The notes under the pieces: model-generated
Seen by the model: the letters and a program-made list of their open reading frames with translations, nothing else
What the model was told of the DNA's origin: nothing
Databases searched by the model: none
Part shown: positions 24,360 through 33,227 of the stretch, piece by piece
Position numbering within the stretch: the stretch's first letter is position 1
Layout of the letters: each line of letters opens with the position of its first letter
Assembly (NCBI RefSeq): GCF_002920615.1
Contig: NZ_PQSU01000020.1
Coordinates: forward strand, 62,001 to 126,000
DNA from: Streptomyces sp. Ru62
GTDB taxonomy: Bacteria > Actinomycetota > Actinomycetes > Streptomycetales > Streptomycetaceae
Direction: 5' to 3'
Length of the DNA: 64,000 nucleotides
Position numbers and translations under genes: made by a program

Positions 24360-24693
24360 GGCGAACGCCCGTGGACCAGGAGGAAGATGGGCGGGACCAC
24401 AAGTACGCGGCGGACCCGCAGGACGCGGCGGACCACGGGAACGGCGGTCACGCGCCCTCACACGCGCCGGGCTTCGCACACACGCGCACGCGAATGATGC
24501 ACGCGGGCGGCTGCTGAAGCGGTCCCCCTGGACCGTGTGCCCGTCGGGCATACATGGGGCATATACCCAAGGGACATGTGCCCGGCACCGGACCATGCGC
24601 CCGCGATGTGCTCCAGAGCGCGCCTGAGGGTGACACCTCGGAAGGGGTGCCCCCAGAGGGGGCCCTCAGGGCGGGCGTCCTCAGGGGGCGCTC
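24360..24693. other. Convergent intergenic region arsA-like / wblA
   Basis: About 330 bp. It shows several GC-rich inverted segments near 24630-24690 (for example GGTGCCCCCAGAGGGGGCC) that could terminate both converging genes, and repeats of GGGCATA/GGGACAT around 24546-24585. No protein gene with convincing codon use. Confidence 0.5.
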
Positions 24694-25032
24694 TCAGCTC
24701 ACCGCCGCGTAGTTCTCGTACACCTCGTCGTTGTCGAGGGGCACGATTCCCGCGCCCCGCTCGTACTCCGAGCGGGCGGTTTCCAGCAGTCTCCGCCAGG
24801 AGGTCACGGTGGGCCGCCGGCGCAGCAGTGCGCGGCGCTCACGCTCCGTCATGCCTCCCCACACGCCGAACTCGACGCGGTTGTCCAGCGCGTCCGCCAG
24901 GCACTCCGTGCGTACCGGGCATCCGGTGCACACCGCCTTGGCCCTGTTCTGCGCTGCTCCCTGAACGAACAGTTCATCCGGATCGGTAGTGCGGCAGGCA
25001 GCCTGCGCACTCCAGTCGGTTACCCAGCCCAT
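24694..25032 (-). CDS. wblA: WhiB-like regulator WblA
   Basis: 112 aa from ATG 25032 (MGWVTDWSAQAACRTTDPDE). Four cysteines in the Wbl order (C at 13, then AVCTGCPVRTEC) bind a [4Fe-4S] cluster, and GVWGG is the family turn, followed by the basic RERRALLRRRPT tail. WblA is a pleiotropic switch in Streptomyces: it promotes sporulation of aerial hyphae and lowers antibiotic output; the Wbl proteins act by binding the main sigma factor. The start at 25032 rather than 25089 gives the usual WblA length. The long divergent region before it carries a near-palindrome at 25383-25401. Confidence 0.93.
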   Translation of the reverse strand: MGWVTDWSAQAACRTTDPDELFVQGAAQNRAKAVCTGCPVRTECLADALDNRVEFGVWGGMTERERRALLRRRPTVTSWRRLLETARSEYERGAGIVPLDNDEVYENYAAVS

Positions 25033-25522
25033 ACCGGCGCCGTCCTCTCCCGAATCGAGGCTCCCCCACGGCGGCAGCGGCATATTCACCGCCGCCAGTT
25101 GAGGACGTTACGGAAGGTGGAGACAGCGCAACACCCCCTGCGGGCCCAATCTTGAATGGCCCGAACGGACTATGGGTAAGCGGCAGATCACCCGCGGGAG
25201 TGAGCTGGCGACATGCGTGACCATCACGGCAAACCGGGACAGTCGTGGTACGTCACATCGGGCGCCGGATGACACACGAGGCGGAATCGGGCTCGCCCTT
25301 CTCAGGGAACGGGCCCGTCCCTGGGAATCTCGGGCTACGTCCGGAACGATTCGGGTTCGCCGGACGTATAGCTAGGTGACCGCTCAGCTGTGACAGTTGA
25401 GAGCAGCTTAGGCCAAGGCCTGCGCGCGTGTCCGGCGAATGGGAACGTAGACCCCCCGCTTTGCCGTGCCGTGATGCGGTCGCTCCTTCGGAACGCTCAA
25501 CAGTACGGATTAGGCTGCCCCC
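25033..25522. other. Divergent regulatory region wblA / PBP1A
   Basis: 490 bp without a gene. The last 12 bases hold TAGGCT (25511-25516), the predicted -10 of the PBP gene. The rest, about 400 bp, is long for a simple promoter and is presumably the wblA control region. It includes the GC-rich dyad GGGAACGGGCCCGTCCC near 25306-25322 and the near-palindrome at 25383-25401. Confidence 0.6.
25383..25401. promoter_or_regulatory. 19-bp near-palindrome between wblA and PBP1A
   Basis: CTCAGCTGT-G-ACAGTTGAG: two 9-bp arms with one mismatch around a central G. A candidate operator for a regulator of wblA (350 bp before its start) or the PBP gene (120 bp before its start). Confidence 0.35.
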
Positions 25523-27862
25523 ATGCCAAAGAAGCGCCCGGGCGGCGGTCTGTCGCCCATGCAGCAGGCCGCCAAGTTCCTCGGTGTCAGTGTGCTAGCC
25601 GGAGCCGTGATGGCGGGCATCGCGCTGCCCGCTGCCGGCGCGCTCGGTCTCGCCGCCAAGGGCTCGGTCCAGGGCTTCGACGAGATCCCGGCCAACCTGA
25701 AGAGCCCCCAGCTGAGCCAGCGCACGACGATCCTGGACAACCAGGGCAAACAGATCGCGACCGTCTACTCCCGCGACCGTACGGTGGTCGACCTCAAGGA
25801 CATCTCGCCGTACATGCAGAAGGCGATCGTCGCGATCGAGGACTCGCGCTTCTACAAGCACGGCGCCGTCGACCTCAAGGGCGTCCTGCGCGCCCTGAAC
25901 AAGAACGCGCAGGAGGGCGGGGTCGCCCAGGGTGCCTCCACGCTCACCCAGCAGCTGGTGAAGAACTACTTCATCGAGGAGGCCGGTGACGACCCGACGA
26001 AGGTCGCCGAGGCCACCCAGCAGACCCTGGGCCGCAAGATCCGCGAGCTGAAGTACGCGATCCAGATCGAGGACAAGCTCGGCAAGAAGAAGATCCTCGA
26101 GAACTACCTGAACATCACCTTCTTCGGCGAGCAGGCCTACGGCGTCGAGGCCGCCTCCCAGCGCTACTTCTCCAAGCACGCCAAGGACCTGAACCTCCAG
26201 GAGTCGGCCCTGCTGGCCGGCATCGTGCAGTCCCCGAGCCGCTACGACCCGGTGAACGACGAGGCGGAGGCGACCAAGCGGCGCAACACCGTCCTGCAGC
26301 GCATGGCGGAGGTCGGCGACATCTCCCAGAAGGAGGCCGACCAGGCCAAGGAGAAGCCCCTCGGCCTGCACACCAGCCGCCCCAAGAACGGCTGCATCAC
26401 CGCGGTGAAGGGCGCCGGCTTCTTCTGTGACTACGTCCGCCAGGTCGTCCTCACCGACCCGGTCTTCGGCGAGACCAAGGAGGCCCGGGCCAAGCTCTGG
26501 AACCGGGGCGGCCTGACGATCCGTACGACGCTCGACCCGCAGGCCCAGCGGTCCGCGCAGGCGTCCATCAAGGACCACGTCTACAAGAGCGACGCGGTGG
26601 CGACCGCCGCGACCATCGTCGAGCCCGGCACCGGCAAGATCCTCGCCATGGGCCAGTCCCGCCCGTACGGCGTCAACGTCAAGAACGACGAGACGACGAT
26701 CAACCTGTCCGTCAACGGGGACATGGGCGGGGGCGCCGGCTACCAGCCCGGCTCCACGTTCAAGCCGATCGTCGCCGCGGCGGCCATCGAGGGGGGCAAG
26801 CCCCCGACGCAGGAGTACTCGTCGCCGTACGAGATGACGTACCCGAGCCCGGTCTCGGCGTGCGACGGCAAGACCTGGCGCGACGACCCGAACAAGCCCA
26901 CCAAGCTGACCAACGAGAACGAGTCCGAGCGCGGCCCGTACGCCATGAAGGAGGCGACCGCCAAGTCGGTCAACACCTACTACGTACAGCTGATCAGCGA
27001 CATCGGCATCTGCCCGGTCATCGACATGGCCAAGAAGATGGGCGTGCAGCGCGCGGACGGCCGCACGATCCAGCAGGCCCCCTCCATCGCGCTCGGCACC
27101 CAGGAGATGTCCCCGCTGACGATGGCGAACGCGTACGCCACCTTCGCGTCGCGCGGGATGTACTGCACCCCGATCGCCATCGAGTCGGTCACCAAGAAGG
27201 TCGGCAGCGAGCGGAAGTCCCTGCCGGTGCCGAAGTCGACCTGCTCGCGGGCGATGTCGGAGAACACCGCCGACACGGTCAGCACGCTCCTCAAGGGCGT
27301 GGTCGAGGACGGCACGGGTCAGGAGGCCGGTCTCGGCAGCCGCCCGAGCGCGGGCAAGACGGGTACGACGGACGAGCGCTTCGCGGCCTGGTTCGTCGGC
27401 TACACCCCGAACATGGCGGGCGCGGTCTGGGTCGGCGACCCGCAGCACAAGCGGAAGATGACCAACATCACCATCGGCGGCGTCCCGCACGACAAGGTCT
27501 ACGGCGGTGAGGTCCCGGGCCCGATCTGGCGCGACATGATGAGCGGCGCGCTGGAGGACAAGCCCGTCGAGGACTTCCATCTGATCGACATCCCCGACGA
27601 CAGCCACGAGGGTGATGATCCGGGAAAAGGCGACGGGGGGACGGAGGACGGCAACAACGGGGACACGACGGGACGGCTGATCGGCGGACTGATCGGCGGC
27701 CCGACGGACGGGGGAGCGACGGACGGCACCACGGGTGACGCGACCGGCGGCACCCTCGGCGGCACGTTCCCGACGCCGACCATCTCCATCCCCGGCAACT
27801 TCATCCAGGGCCAGGTGAACGGCGGGAACAACGGGCACGGGAACGGGGGCGGGCGAAGGTAG
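25523..27862 (+). CDS. Class A penicillin-binding protein (bifunctional PBP1A type)
   Basis: 779 aa. One membrane segment at residues 15-45. Transglycosylase motifs: EDSRFYKHGAVDLKGVLRAL, QGASTLTQQLVKNYF, and RKIRELKYAIQIE. Transpeptidase motifs: SxxK in QPGSTFKPIVAAAA, SxN in TAKSVNTYYVQ, KTG in GKTGTTDERF. It polymerises and cross-links peptidoglycan outside the membrane. The C-terminal 90 residues are Gly/Thr/Asp-rich and disordered (GGLIGGPTDGGATDGTTGD). TAGGCT ends six bases before ATG, so probably leaderless. A 13-bp hairpin follows the stop. Confidence 0.94.
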   Translation: MPKKRPGGGLSPMQQAAKFLGVSVLAGAVMAGIALPAAGALGLAAKGSVQGFDEIPANLKSPQLSQRTTILDNQGKQIATVYSRDRTVVDLKDISPYMQKAIVAIEDSRFYKHGAVDLKGVLRALNKNAQEGGVAQGASTLTQQLVKNYFIEEAGDDPTKVAEATQQTLGRKIRELKYAIQIEDKLGKKKILENYLNITFFGEQAYGVEAASQRYFSKHAKDLNLQESALLAGIVQSPSRYDPVNDEAEATKRRNTVLQRMAEVGDISQKEADQAKEKPLGLHTSRPKNGCITAVKGAGFFCDYVRQVVLTDPVFGETKEARAKLWNRGGLTIRTTLDPQAQRSAQASIKDHVYKSDAVATAATIVEPGTGKILAMGQSRPYGVNVKNDETTINLSVNGDMGGGAGYQPGSTFKPIVAAAAIEGGKPPTQEYSSPYEMTYPSPVSACDGKTWRDDPNKPTKLTNENESERGPYAMKEATAKSVNTYYVQLISDIGICPVIDMAKKMGVQRADGRTIQQAPSIALGTQEMSPLTMANAYATFASRGMYCTPIAIESVTKKVGSERKSLPVPKSTCSRAMSENTADTVSTLLKGVVEDGTGQEAGLGSRPSAGKTGTTDERFAAWFVGYTPNMAGAVWVGDPQHKRKMTNITIGGVPHDKVYGGEVPGPIWRDMMSGALEDKPVEDFHLIDIPDDSHEGDDPGKGDGGTEDGNNGDTTGRLIGGLIGGPTDGGATDGTTGDATGGTLGGTFPTPTISIPGNFIQGQVNGGNNGHGNGGGRR

Positions 27863-27888
27863 CGCGTAGCCCCTCGCCGGGTACGACT

Positions 27889-27923
27889 GCGGGGCCGCAC
27901 CTCTGTCAGGGGTGCGGCCCCGC
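27889..27923 (+). terminator. Terminator after the PBP gene
   Basis: GCGGGGCCGCACC and its exact complement, 13 bp, around a 9-nt loop, 27 bp after the stop codon. Confidence 0.82.
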
Positions 27924-27994
27924 TGTCATGAACGGGAGGCCGTAAAGAGGGGAGCCTCTGAAGAGGGGCCCCCTTCGCTCTTCGGCCCTGTGTC

Positions 27995-28462
27995 TCAGCC
28001 CTGGAGCAGCTTCTTCACCGCGGCGGCGACCCGGCCGCCCTCCGCCTGGCCGGCCACCTTCGGGTTCACGATCTTCATGACGGCGCCCATCGCCCGCGGC
28101 CCCTCGGCACCGGCCGCCTTCGCCTCCTCCACGGCCTGGGCGACGATCGCGTTCAGCTCCTCGTCGGACAGCTGCTTGGGCAGGTACCCGGCGAGCACCT
28201 CGCCCTCGGCCTTCTCCCGCTCGGCCTGCTCGGCACGGCCGCCCTGTGCGAAGGCGTCGGCGGCCTCACGGCGCTTCTTGGCCTCACGGGTGATCACCTT
28301 CAGCACCTCGTCGTCGGAGAGCTCACGCTTCTCCTTCCCCGCGACCTCCTCCTTGGTGATCGCGGCGAGCGTCAGCCGGAGGGTCGAGGAGCGGAGCTCG
28401 TCGCGCGCCTTGATCGCGGCGTTGAGGTCGTCGTGCAGCTTCGACTTGAGCGTGGTGGTCAT
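27995..28462 (-). CDS. GatB/YqeY-domain protein
   Basis: 155 aa, MTTTLKSKLHDDLNAAIKAR onward. All-helical protein of the YqeY family, related to the tail of the GatB amidotransferase subunit that touches tRNA. RMALGAVMKIV-type core here reads RAMGAVMKIVNPKVAGQAEG. The role is thought to be tRNA related but is not settled. GACAAT lies six bases before the ATG on the minus strand, suggesting another leaderless transcript. Confidence 0.86.
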   Translation of the reverse strand: MTTTLKSKLHDDLNAAIKARDELRSSTLRLTLAAITKEEVAGKEKRELSDDEVLKVITREAKKRREAADAFAQGGRAEQAEREKAEGEVLAGYLPKQLSDEELNAIVAQAVEEAKAAGAEGPRAMGAVMKIVNPKVAGQAEGGRVAAAVKKLLQG

Positions 28463-28555
28463 GGCCCGATTGTCGCAGGTGCACCGCCCGGCACGCCCGC
28501 CGATTTACCGGGCGGCCGGTCTCACCACGGCCAACGCGTCTGACACGATGGGCAC

Positions 28556-29482
28556 ATGCGCGCGCGATACGGAATCCCCCTGGGAATCGTGGCGGCCGGC
28601 GCCGCCGGCCTGGTCTATGCGGCGGGCTTCGAGGCCCGTTCCTTCCGCCTCCGACGGGTCACCGTCCCCGTCCTCCCCCCGGGCATGCGCCCGCTGCGCG
28701 TGCTACAGGTCTCCGACATCCACATGGTGAGCGGGCAGCGCAAGAAGCAGCGCTGGCTGCAGTCGCTGGCCGGGCTGCGCCCCGACTTCGTGATCAACAC
28801 AGGCGACAACCTGTCGGACCCCGAGGGCGTCCCCGAGGTCCTGGACGCCCTGGGCCCGCTGATGGAGTTCCCGGGCGCGTACGTCTTCGGCTCCAACGAC
28901 TACTACGGCCCAAGGCTCCGCAACCCCGCCCGCTACCTGCTGGAGAAGACGAGCGGCAAGCACGGCCTGAACGGCAACCCGCCGGTGGTCGGTGCGATCC
29001 ACAACCCGTGGCAGGACCTGCGGGACGGCTTCGACGAGGCGGGCTGGCTGAACCTGACGAACACGCGGGGCGTCCTGAAGGTCGAGGGCGTCTCGATCGA
29101 GCTGACCGGCCTGGACGACCCGCACATCAAGCGCGATCGTTACGCCCAGGTGGCCGGCGGTCCGTCCGGGTCGTACGACTTCTCGCTCGGCGTGGTCCAC
29201 GCGCCGTACCTGCGCGTCCTGGACGCGTTCACGGCGGACGCCTATCCCCTGATCCTGGCCGGCCACACCCACGGCGGCCAGCTGTGCATCCCCTTCTACG
29301 GCGCCCTGGTCACCAACTGCGACCTGGACACGGACCGCGTGAAGGGCCTCTCCACGCACACGGCGGAGGGCCACACCTCCTACCTCCACGTCTCGGCGGG
29401 CTGCGGCACCAGCCGCTACACCCCGGTCCGCTTCGCCTGCCCACCGGAGGCGACGCTGCTGACGTTGGTGGGAAGGGAGTAA
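28556..29482 (+). CDS. Metallophosphoesterase with N-terminal membrane anchor
   Basis: 308 aa. Residues 5-22 form a hydrophobic segment. Metal-binding motifs of calcineurin-like phosphoesterases are complete: VSDIHMV, INTGDNLSD, GSNDYYG (GN(D/H) variant: SND), and AGHTHGGQL. This resembles the YkuE/YaeI group, anchored to the membrane, with phospholipid- or peptidoglycan-precursor-type substrates suggested for relatives. Six bases separate CACGAT from the ATG, as with other leaderless starts here. Confidence 0.87.
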   Translation: MRARYGIPLGIVAAGAAGLVYAAGFEARSFRLRRVTVPVLPPGMRPLRVLQVSDIHMVSGQRKKQRWLQSLAGLRPDFVINTGDNLSDPEGVPEVLDALGPLMEFPGAYVFGSNDYYGPRLRNPARYLLEKTSGKHGLNGNPPVVGAIHNPWQDLRDGFDEAGWLNLTNTRGVLKVEGVSIELTGLDDPHIKRDRYAQVAGGPSGSYDFSLGVVHAPYLRVLDAFTADAYPLILAGHTHGGQLCIPFYGALVTNCDLDTDRVKGLSTHTAEGHTSYLHVSAGCGTSRYTPVRFACPPEATLLTLVGRE

Positions 29483-29629
29483 GAGGCTGGGGGAGGTGGC
29501 CAGGAAGCGAGCAGTAAAGGGGAGCGGATGAGGCAACTGTCCCCACACATTCCCTCCCCGCCCTCCCACCCTCCCCCATCCGGACGAGTCCACATGGCCG
29601 CCTCCCTCCCCCGCTCCTAGCGTGAGGGC

Positions 29630-30388
29630 ATGACCGCCCCGATACCCAGGGAGATCCCGGACCTGCCCGCGGTCCCGGCTCCACCCCTGCTGCTGCCCGC
29701 CCCGGTCCCGGCCACGGCGGTGGTGGCCCCGGTCCGCCGCCCCCGGGCGGCGGTGTTCCGCCTCATGACCGCCGTGACGGCGGCGGCAGGCGTCGCGCTG
29801 GAACTCCTGCTGGGCACCCCGGCCGACATGCTGAGCTACTTCAGCGTCCAGGCCGGCATCCTGCTGACCTTGGTGATGCTCCTGTCCGCGTCGAGGGCCT
29901 GGAGGGCCCGCCGCCCGCTCCCGTCGGCCGTGACAGGCGCCACACTCCTCTACGTCCTGACCTCGGCCCTGGTCTACCACCTGCTCCTGGCCCACACGAC
30001 GCCCCCGTTCTCCATGACCGGAGCGACGGCACCCCCGGAGCGCTGGCACGCCCAGTGGGCAGCTCTCCAGGTCCTCCACCTCCTGACCCCGGTGGCGGCC
30101 CTGCTGGACTGGCTCCTCCTGACCCCCGCGGCCCGCCTGCACCTCCGCCAGACCGCGGCCTGGCTCCTCTACCCCCTGGCCTACCTGGTCTTCTCCCTCA
30201 CGAGGCCCGCGTTCCTGCCGCCGACCAGCCCGTCCCGGTACCTCTATCCCTTCCTGGACGTGGCGACCCACGGCTACCGCAGCACCCTGGCCAACGCCCT
30301 CCTCATCGGCCTCGCGATCTACGCCTTGGCCGTCCTCCTGGTAGCCCTCGACCACACCCGCCCGACCCCCGTCCGCCACCCCGCCTGA
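29630..30388 (+). CDS. Pr6Pr-family integral membrane protein
   Basis: 252 aa, six membrane segments after a Pro/Ala-rich N-terminus of about 45 residues. The Arg-Leu-Met-Thr start of TM1, Tyr-Phe-(S/T)-x-Gln in DMLSYFSVQAGILLTLVML, and HLLTPVAALLDWLLL in TM4 are the conserved features of this group, distantly related to AIG1/FAR-17a. Function unknown. TAGCGT lies six bases before the ATG; the spacer GAGGGC could also serve as a ribosome site. The tRNA-Pro gene follows 67 bp later. Confidence 0.82.
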   Translation: MTAPIPREIPDLPAVPAPPLLLPAPVPATAVVAPVRRPRAAVFRLMTAVTAAAGVALELLLGTPADMLSYFSVQAGILLTLVMLLSASRAWRARRPLPSAVTGATLLYVLTSALVYHLLLAHTTPPFSMTGATAPPERWHAQWAALQVLHLLTPVAALLDWLLLTPAARLHLRQTAAWLLYPLAYLVFSLTRPAFLPPTSPSRYLYPFLDVATHGYRSTLANALLIGLAIYALAVLLVALDHTRPTPVRHPA

Positions 30389-30455
30389 AACCGGATTTCG
30401 TCTACAGCCACCGGTGGGCTAAAGTAAACGTCGTCGCCGCGAGAAGCAGTGACAC

Positions 30456-30529
30456 CGGGGTGTAGCGCAGCTTGGCAGCGCGCTTCGTTCGGGACGAAGA
30501 GGTCGTGGGTTCAAATCCCGCCACCCCGA
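30456..30529 (+). tRNA. tRNA-Pro (anticodon CGG)
   Basis: 74 nt. Acceptor stem CGGGGTG/CACCCCG, D arm GCGCAGCTTGGCAGCGC, anticodon stem CTTCG/CGAAG with loop TTCGGGA (anticodon CGG at 30490-30492), T arm GTGGGTTCAAATCCCGC. No CCA encoded. The 3' part from 30488 is repeated at 38401, marking this gene as the integration site of the island that follows. Confidence 0.97.
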
Positions 30530-30532
30530 CGC
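30488..30532 (+). repeat. attL: 45-bp direct repeat in tRNA-Pro 3' end
   Basis: Identical over 45 bases to 38401-38445. It runs from the anticodon loop through the T arm to the end of the tRNA plus three bases, so insertion leaves the tRNA gene whole. This is the attachment-site pattern of tyrosine-integrase elements in Streptomyces. Confidence 0.95.
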
Positions 30533-30544
30533 CGTAGTACCAGG

Positions 30545-30580
30545 TCAGGCTCACATAGGAACGTTCCTATGTGAGCCTGA
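30545..30580. terminator. 36-bp perfect palindrome with T-rich flank
   Basis: TCAGGCTCACATAGGAAC followed by its exact complement, then TTTGTTTT on the plus strand. It lies 15 bp after the tRNA and 44 bp after the integrase remnant's stop (other strand), so it can end transcription from both sides. Confidence 0.85.
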
Positions 30581-30624
30581 TTTGTTTTGCGTGTCTATCT
30601 GCGTGACTGACACTTTCCGCGTGC

Positions 30625-30995
30625 CTACGACCGCCGCCTCTGGACGCCGAAGATGCCGTCCATGACCACGGCACCGGTCTGGATAACGGGCCGGATCTGC
30701 TTCCGATACACCTCCTCGGTCACGGCGGTCCCGGAGTGGCCGACGAGCCGCGAGATCTCCTCCAGCGGAACACCCCGGTCGGACAGCAGGGACACGAAGC
30801 TGTGCCGCAGCTCCCGCGGCGTCCACTCGTCCGGGTTGATCCCGTCGATGCCCTTGAGCGCTTGGCGGAAGGCACGGCGGACGTTGGCGGCATCGAGAGG
30901 CTTGCCCACGGCCGAGGAGAAGACGAGGCCGTGTTCCTCCCACGCGTCGTCAGCGGCGAGCCGATCCCACCCCTGATCCTCGAACTGCTGCCAGA
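30625..30995 (-). pseudogene. int: Tyrosine integrase, catalytic 3' fragment
   Basis: The frame gives RLWQQFEDQGWDRLAADDAW, then EEHGLVFSSAVGKPLDAANV and the catalytic segment WTPRELRHSFVSLLSDRGVP, LVGHSGTAVTEEVYRKQIRP. Present: the second Arg, the second box His and the Tyr nucleophile. Missing: the N-terminal arm-binding and core-binding domains and the first catalytic Arg (about 250-300 residues). At about 30960-30995 the frame meets the broken XRE gene, so one internal deletion removed the integrase 5' part together with the regulator's 3' part and whatever lay between. The ATG at 31170 belongs to the foreign side and yields nonsense upstream of the junction. Confidence 0.85.
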
Positions 30996-31459
30996 GTCTG
31001 CCGGTCCACGCGGGCGGCGACAGCCCGACCGACAGCCTCGGGCGTCGACCGGAGTGCACTCTCGAAGACGTGCCGGGCGTACTCCGCGCTCTGCAACATG
31101 GCCGGCAGAACCACACACTGGAAGGAGCGCACCAGCCGCGCGGACCGGACCGCTTCATCAACCGTCGCACCGGCCCCCGTGGAGTCGTCCGCGGTGGAAC
31201 CGGAGTCGGCTGCTGCCATCACGGCGGCCAGGAGGTCGCGTAGCTCGCGACTGGTCGACTCGTTCAAGCCGAGGGCCCGGGACAGCCTGACGAGTACATC
31301 GGGGCTGGGAACCATACGACCGGTCTCCACCTTGGACACGGTTGGTTGCCCCACACCAGCACGCTGCGCCAGCACAGCACCGGTCACACCTGCCTCCGTA
31401 CGAAGCACACGAAGACGCGCTCCCAGCGCCTTCATCAGCTCGCGCCGCTCACTCCCCAT
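30950..31459 (-). pseudogene. XRE/Scr1-type regulator, truncated by deletion
   Basis: From ATG 31459 (MGSERRELMKALGARLRVLR): an HTH of the XRE family, GVTGAVLAQRAGVGQPTVSK, in residues 15-45, then a helical linker and the beginning of a DUF5753-type domain (LPAMLQSAEYARHVFESALR). Homology stops at DRQTL (about 30992); what follows is the integrase sequence read out of frame to a stop at 30950. A full protein would have about 280 residues, so roughly 110 are lost. The DNA-binding half is intact and might still act as a dominant regulator. Confidence 0.75.
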
Positions 31460-31516
31460 GTCCAGGGTTCTACACCACGAGACAGCAAGCGCTGGCACTG
31501 CCAGCCGCACTGACAA

Positions 31517-31691
31517 CCAGGGCTTGATCAAGTCTCGTGGGTTTCCAGGTTGTTGTGACAGGCACGGGCTACCACGTGATCACCGGGCTCCAGAAACCAC
31601 AATGATCACGAAGCCCCTACCTGCCCTTCTCTGCCAACCAACCGGTCACTCCCCAACCAGCCCCACAACACTGGAACTTGAACCGCCCTGT
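31517..31691 (+). repeat. Inverted repeat copy A (about 175 bp)
   Basis: Matches 33840-34019 on the opposite strand, roughly 75-80% by eye. Shared parts: CAGGGCTTGATCAAGT at the outer end, CGTGATCA and TGATCACG about 20 bases apart in the middle, CTGCCCTTCTCTGC, CCGGTCACT and CTGGAACTTG, then AACCGCCCTGT. It starts 58 bp upstream of the truncated XRE gene and ends 43 bp beyond the VanZ stop. Confidence 0.8.
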
Positions 31692-31733
31692 GGAGCTGTG
31701 GCCCAGGGAATCGAACCACGCCGGCGATGGGTG

Positions 31734-33137
31734 TCAGTTGGTTCTGAGGGTCTGCCCAGCTGCGTCGTACACCTGCCCAGTCAGGGCGTCCACGCGGTAC
31801 GTATCAACCGGTGCCTGCTCCTGCGGATCATCGCTTTGTCCGTCACTGGGCCATGTCACGTTCACAAGCCAATTCGGTCGCCAATTACCGTCTCGCTCGA
31901 CCGCCTTTACGGTGAATGCTTTGGTGTGGAATTCTGCGCCAGTGTTTCCATTGGCCTGCAGTTGTACCGCTACCGCCTTGTCCACTTCCTTCTCGGCCTG
32001 CACGGCGTCAAGCTTGGCTTCGGGAAGTTTTACACGCGTCGGACCAAGGGTGACGTCAATCTGAGATACATGCCCGGCCCTGTCTACCTGGACGTCCAGC
32101 ATCCTGGGCATCAGAACGTCATTGTGTGTCCATCTCCAGCTCGTGATCCAGCCAAGTTCGGCCTTTGCGCCCACAGCGGACGTTTCGCTCATGGTCGCAC
32201 CCAGCGCCCACGGATACTTTCGCTGGGCGTACGACTTCGCAATTCGAGAGGCTGCTGTACCGGTAGAGGGTGATTTCGCGCCCCCCACTGAGTATCCCAT
32301 GATGGTGGGGCGGTCGCTGTTCTCCAGCAGTACGTTCAGGTGCTTTTTGTCCGGCCAGGAAAGGCTGCCGGTACCGAAGTCTTTGGAGTGCCCCTCTTCG
32401 CGGCTGTGCAGGTTGAAGATGATGTTGGTGCAAGAGGCGCCCACGCACGGCTGCTCGTACTGCTGGCCTATCTTGTAGCGGTCACCGAACGCCTCCTTGA
32501 CAGCAGCCTCAACCGCCCGCCTCTGGTCGGCACTTGCGCCCGCGAGGCTGCTGCCATCCACGTTCGTGAAGTCGAGTATTGGACGCGCCACCCCCAAGCT
32601 CAGGAGGAGCAGCGCCGCGAAAGTGATTAGGGCGCCCTTGATGCCCGCCTGCCAGGCGAGCGAGTGGCGGATTGCGAGCACAACCGCGACAACGGTGAGC
32701 CCGATCAACCCGCCGATGATGTTCATCTGGGCGTCCGAGCTGTCACACACGCGCCCAAGGCCGTTGACGGTGGCCTGAGTAAACTCGATGGTCAGGGGCA
32801 GCGCGATGACGCCGACGAGGACAGGCAGCGGGCGGCGGATGGCCAGTAGTGCGAAGGCGCCAACGGGCACCATCATGGCGAGATTCCACAACCCTTGAGT
32901 GGTGTGGAAGGGCTCGGCGAGTTGATGGTTGAGGACGCACACGCCGCTGGCCGAGCCACCGCCCATGAAAGTGACGCCGAGCACGCCGGTGAGAGTGAAG
33001 GCGAGCCCGGACCACCACGCCCCGTGAGGGTTTCCCCGCTTGCGGACGAGCGTCCATGATGCGCCGCCGAGGATGAGGCCGATCAATGTGCAGATGGCCA
33101 GATAGCCGACATGGTGTTGAAAGATGGCGGAAAACAC
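31734..33137 (-). CDS. VanZ-like polytopic membrane protein with extracytoplasmic C-terminal domain
   Basis: 467 aa. Residues 1-200 hold about five membrane segments; the signature FTQATVNGLGRVCDSSDAQM followed by NIIGGLIG resembles VanZ proteins (E/D...R..D..D...N..G). Residues 200-467 are soluble and, by the positive-inside pattern, outside the cell: this part looks like two PepSY/YpeB-like repeats (DVQVDRAGHVSQIDVTLGPT and VDALTGQVYDAAGQTL). The paired CVGASC could form a disulfide. VanZ proteins are linked to glycopeptide and lipid-linked resistance, but their reaction is not known. It follows the secreted-protein gene by 90 bp in one orientation. GC at third positions is lower than in the chromosome. 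Function unknown. Confidence 0.7.
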   Translation of the reverse strand: MFSAIFQHHVGYLAICTLIGLILGGASWTLVRKRGNPHGAWWSGLAFTLTGVLGVTFMGGGSASGVCVLNHQLAEPFHTTQGLWNLAMMVPVGAFALLAIRRPLPVLVGVIALPLTIEFTQATVNGLGRVCDSSDAQMNIIGGLIGLTVVAVVLAIRHSLAWQAGIKGALITFAALLLLSLGVARPILDFTNVDGSSLAGASADQRRAVEAAVKEAFGDRYKIGQQYEQPCVGASCTNIIFNLHSREEGHSKDFGTGSLSWPDKKHLNVLLENSDRPTIMGYSVGGAKSPSTGTAASRIAKSYAQRKYPWALGATMSETSAVGAKAELGWITSWRWTHNDVLMPRMLDVQVDRAGHVSQIDVTLGPTRVKLPEAKLDAVQAEKEVDKAVAVQLQANGNTGAEFHTKAFTVKAVERDGNWRPNWLVNVTWPSDGQSDDPQEQAPVDTYRVDALTGQVYDAAGQTLRTN

Positions 33138-33227
33138 GGCGCGGTTCCTTGCGTGGTCATGTCGAGGAGAGCAGGGCCGAGAGAGGGAAGGCCCCGCCTT
33201 GGTAGACGGGGCCTTTGGGGCTGTGGT

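Noticed and set aside
25595..27838. 747-codon frame antisense to the PBP gene
   Set aside because: Mirror of the coding strand; no start context and no recognisable domain.
30625..31170. A complete small integrase of 181 residues
   Set aside because: The first 55 residues come from the antisense of another frame and do not resemble an integrase; the first catalytic Arg is missing.
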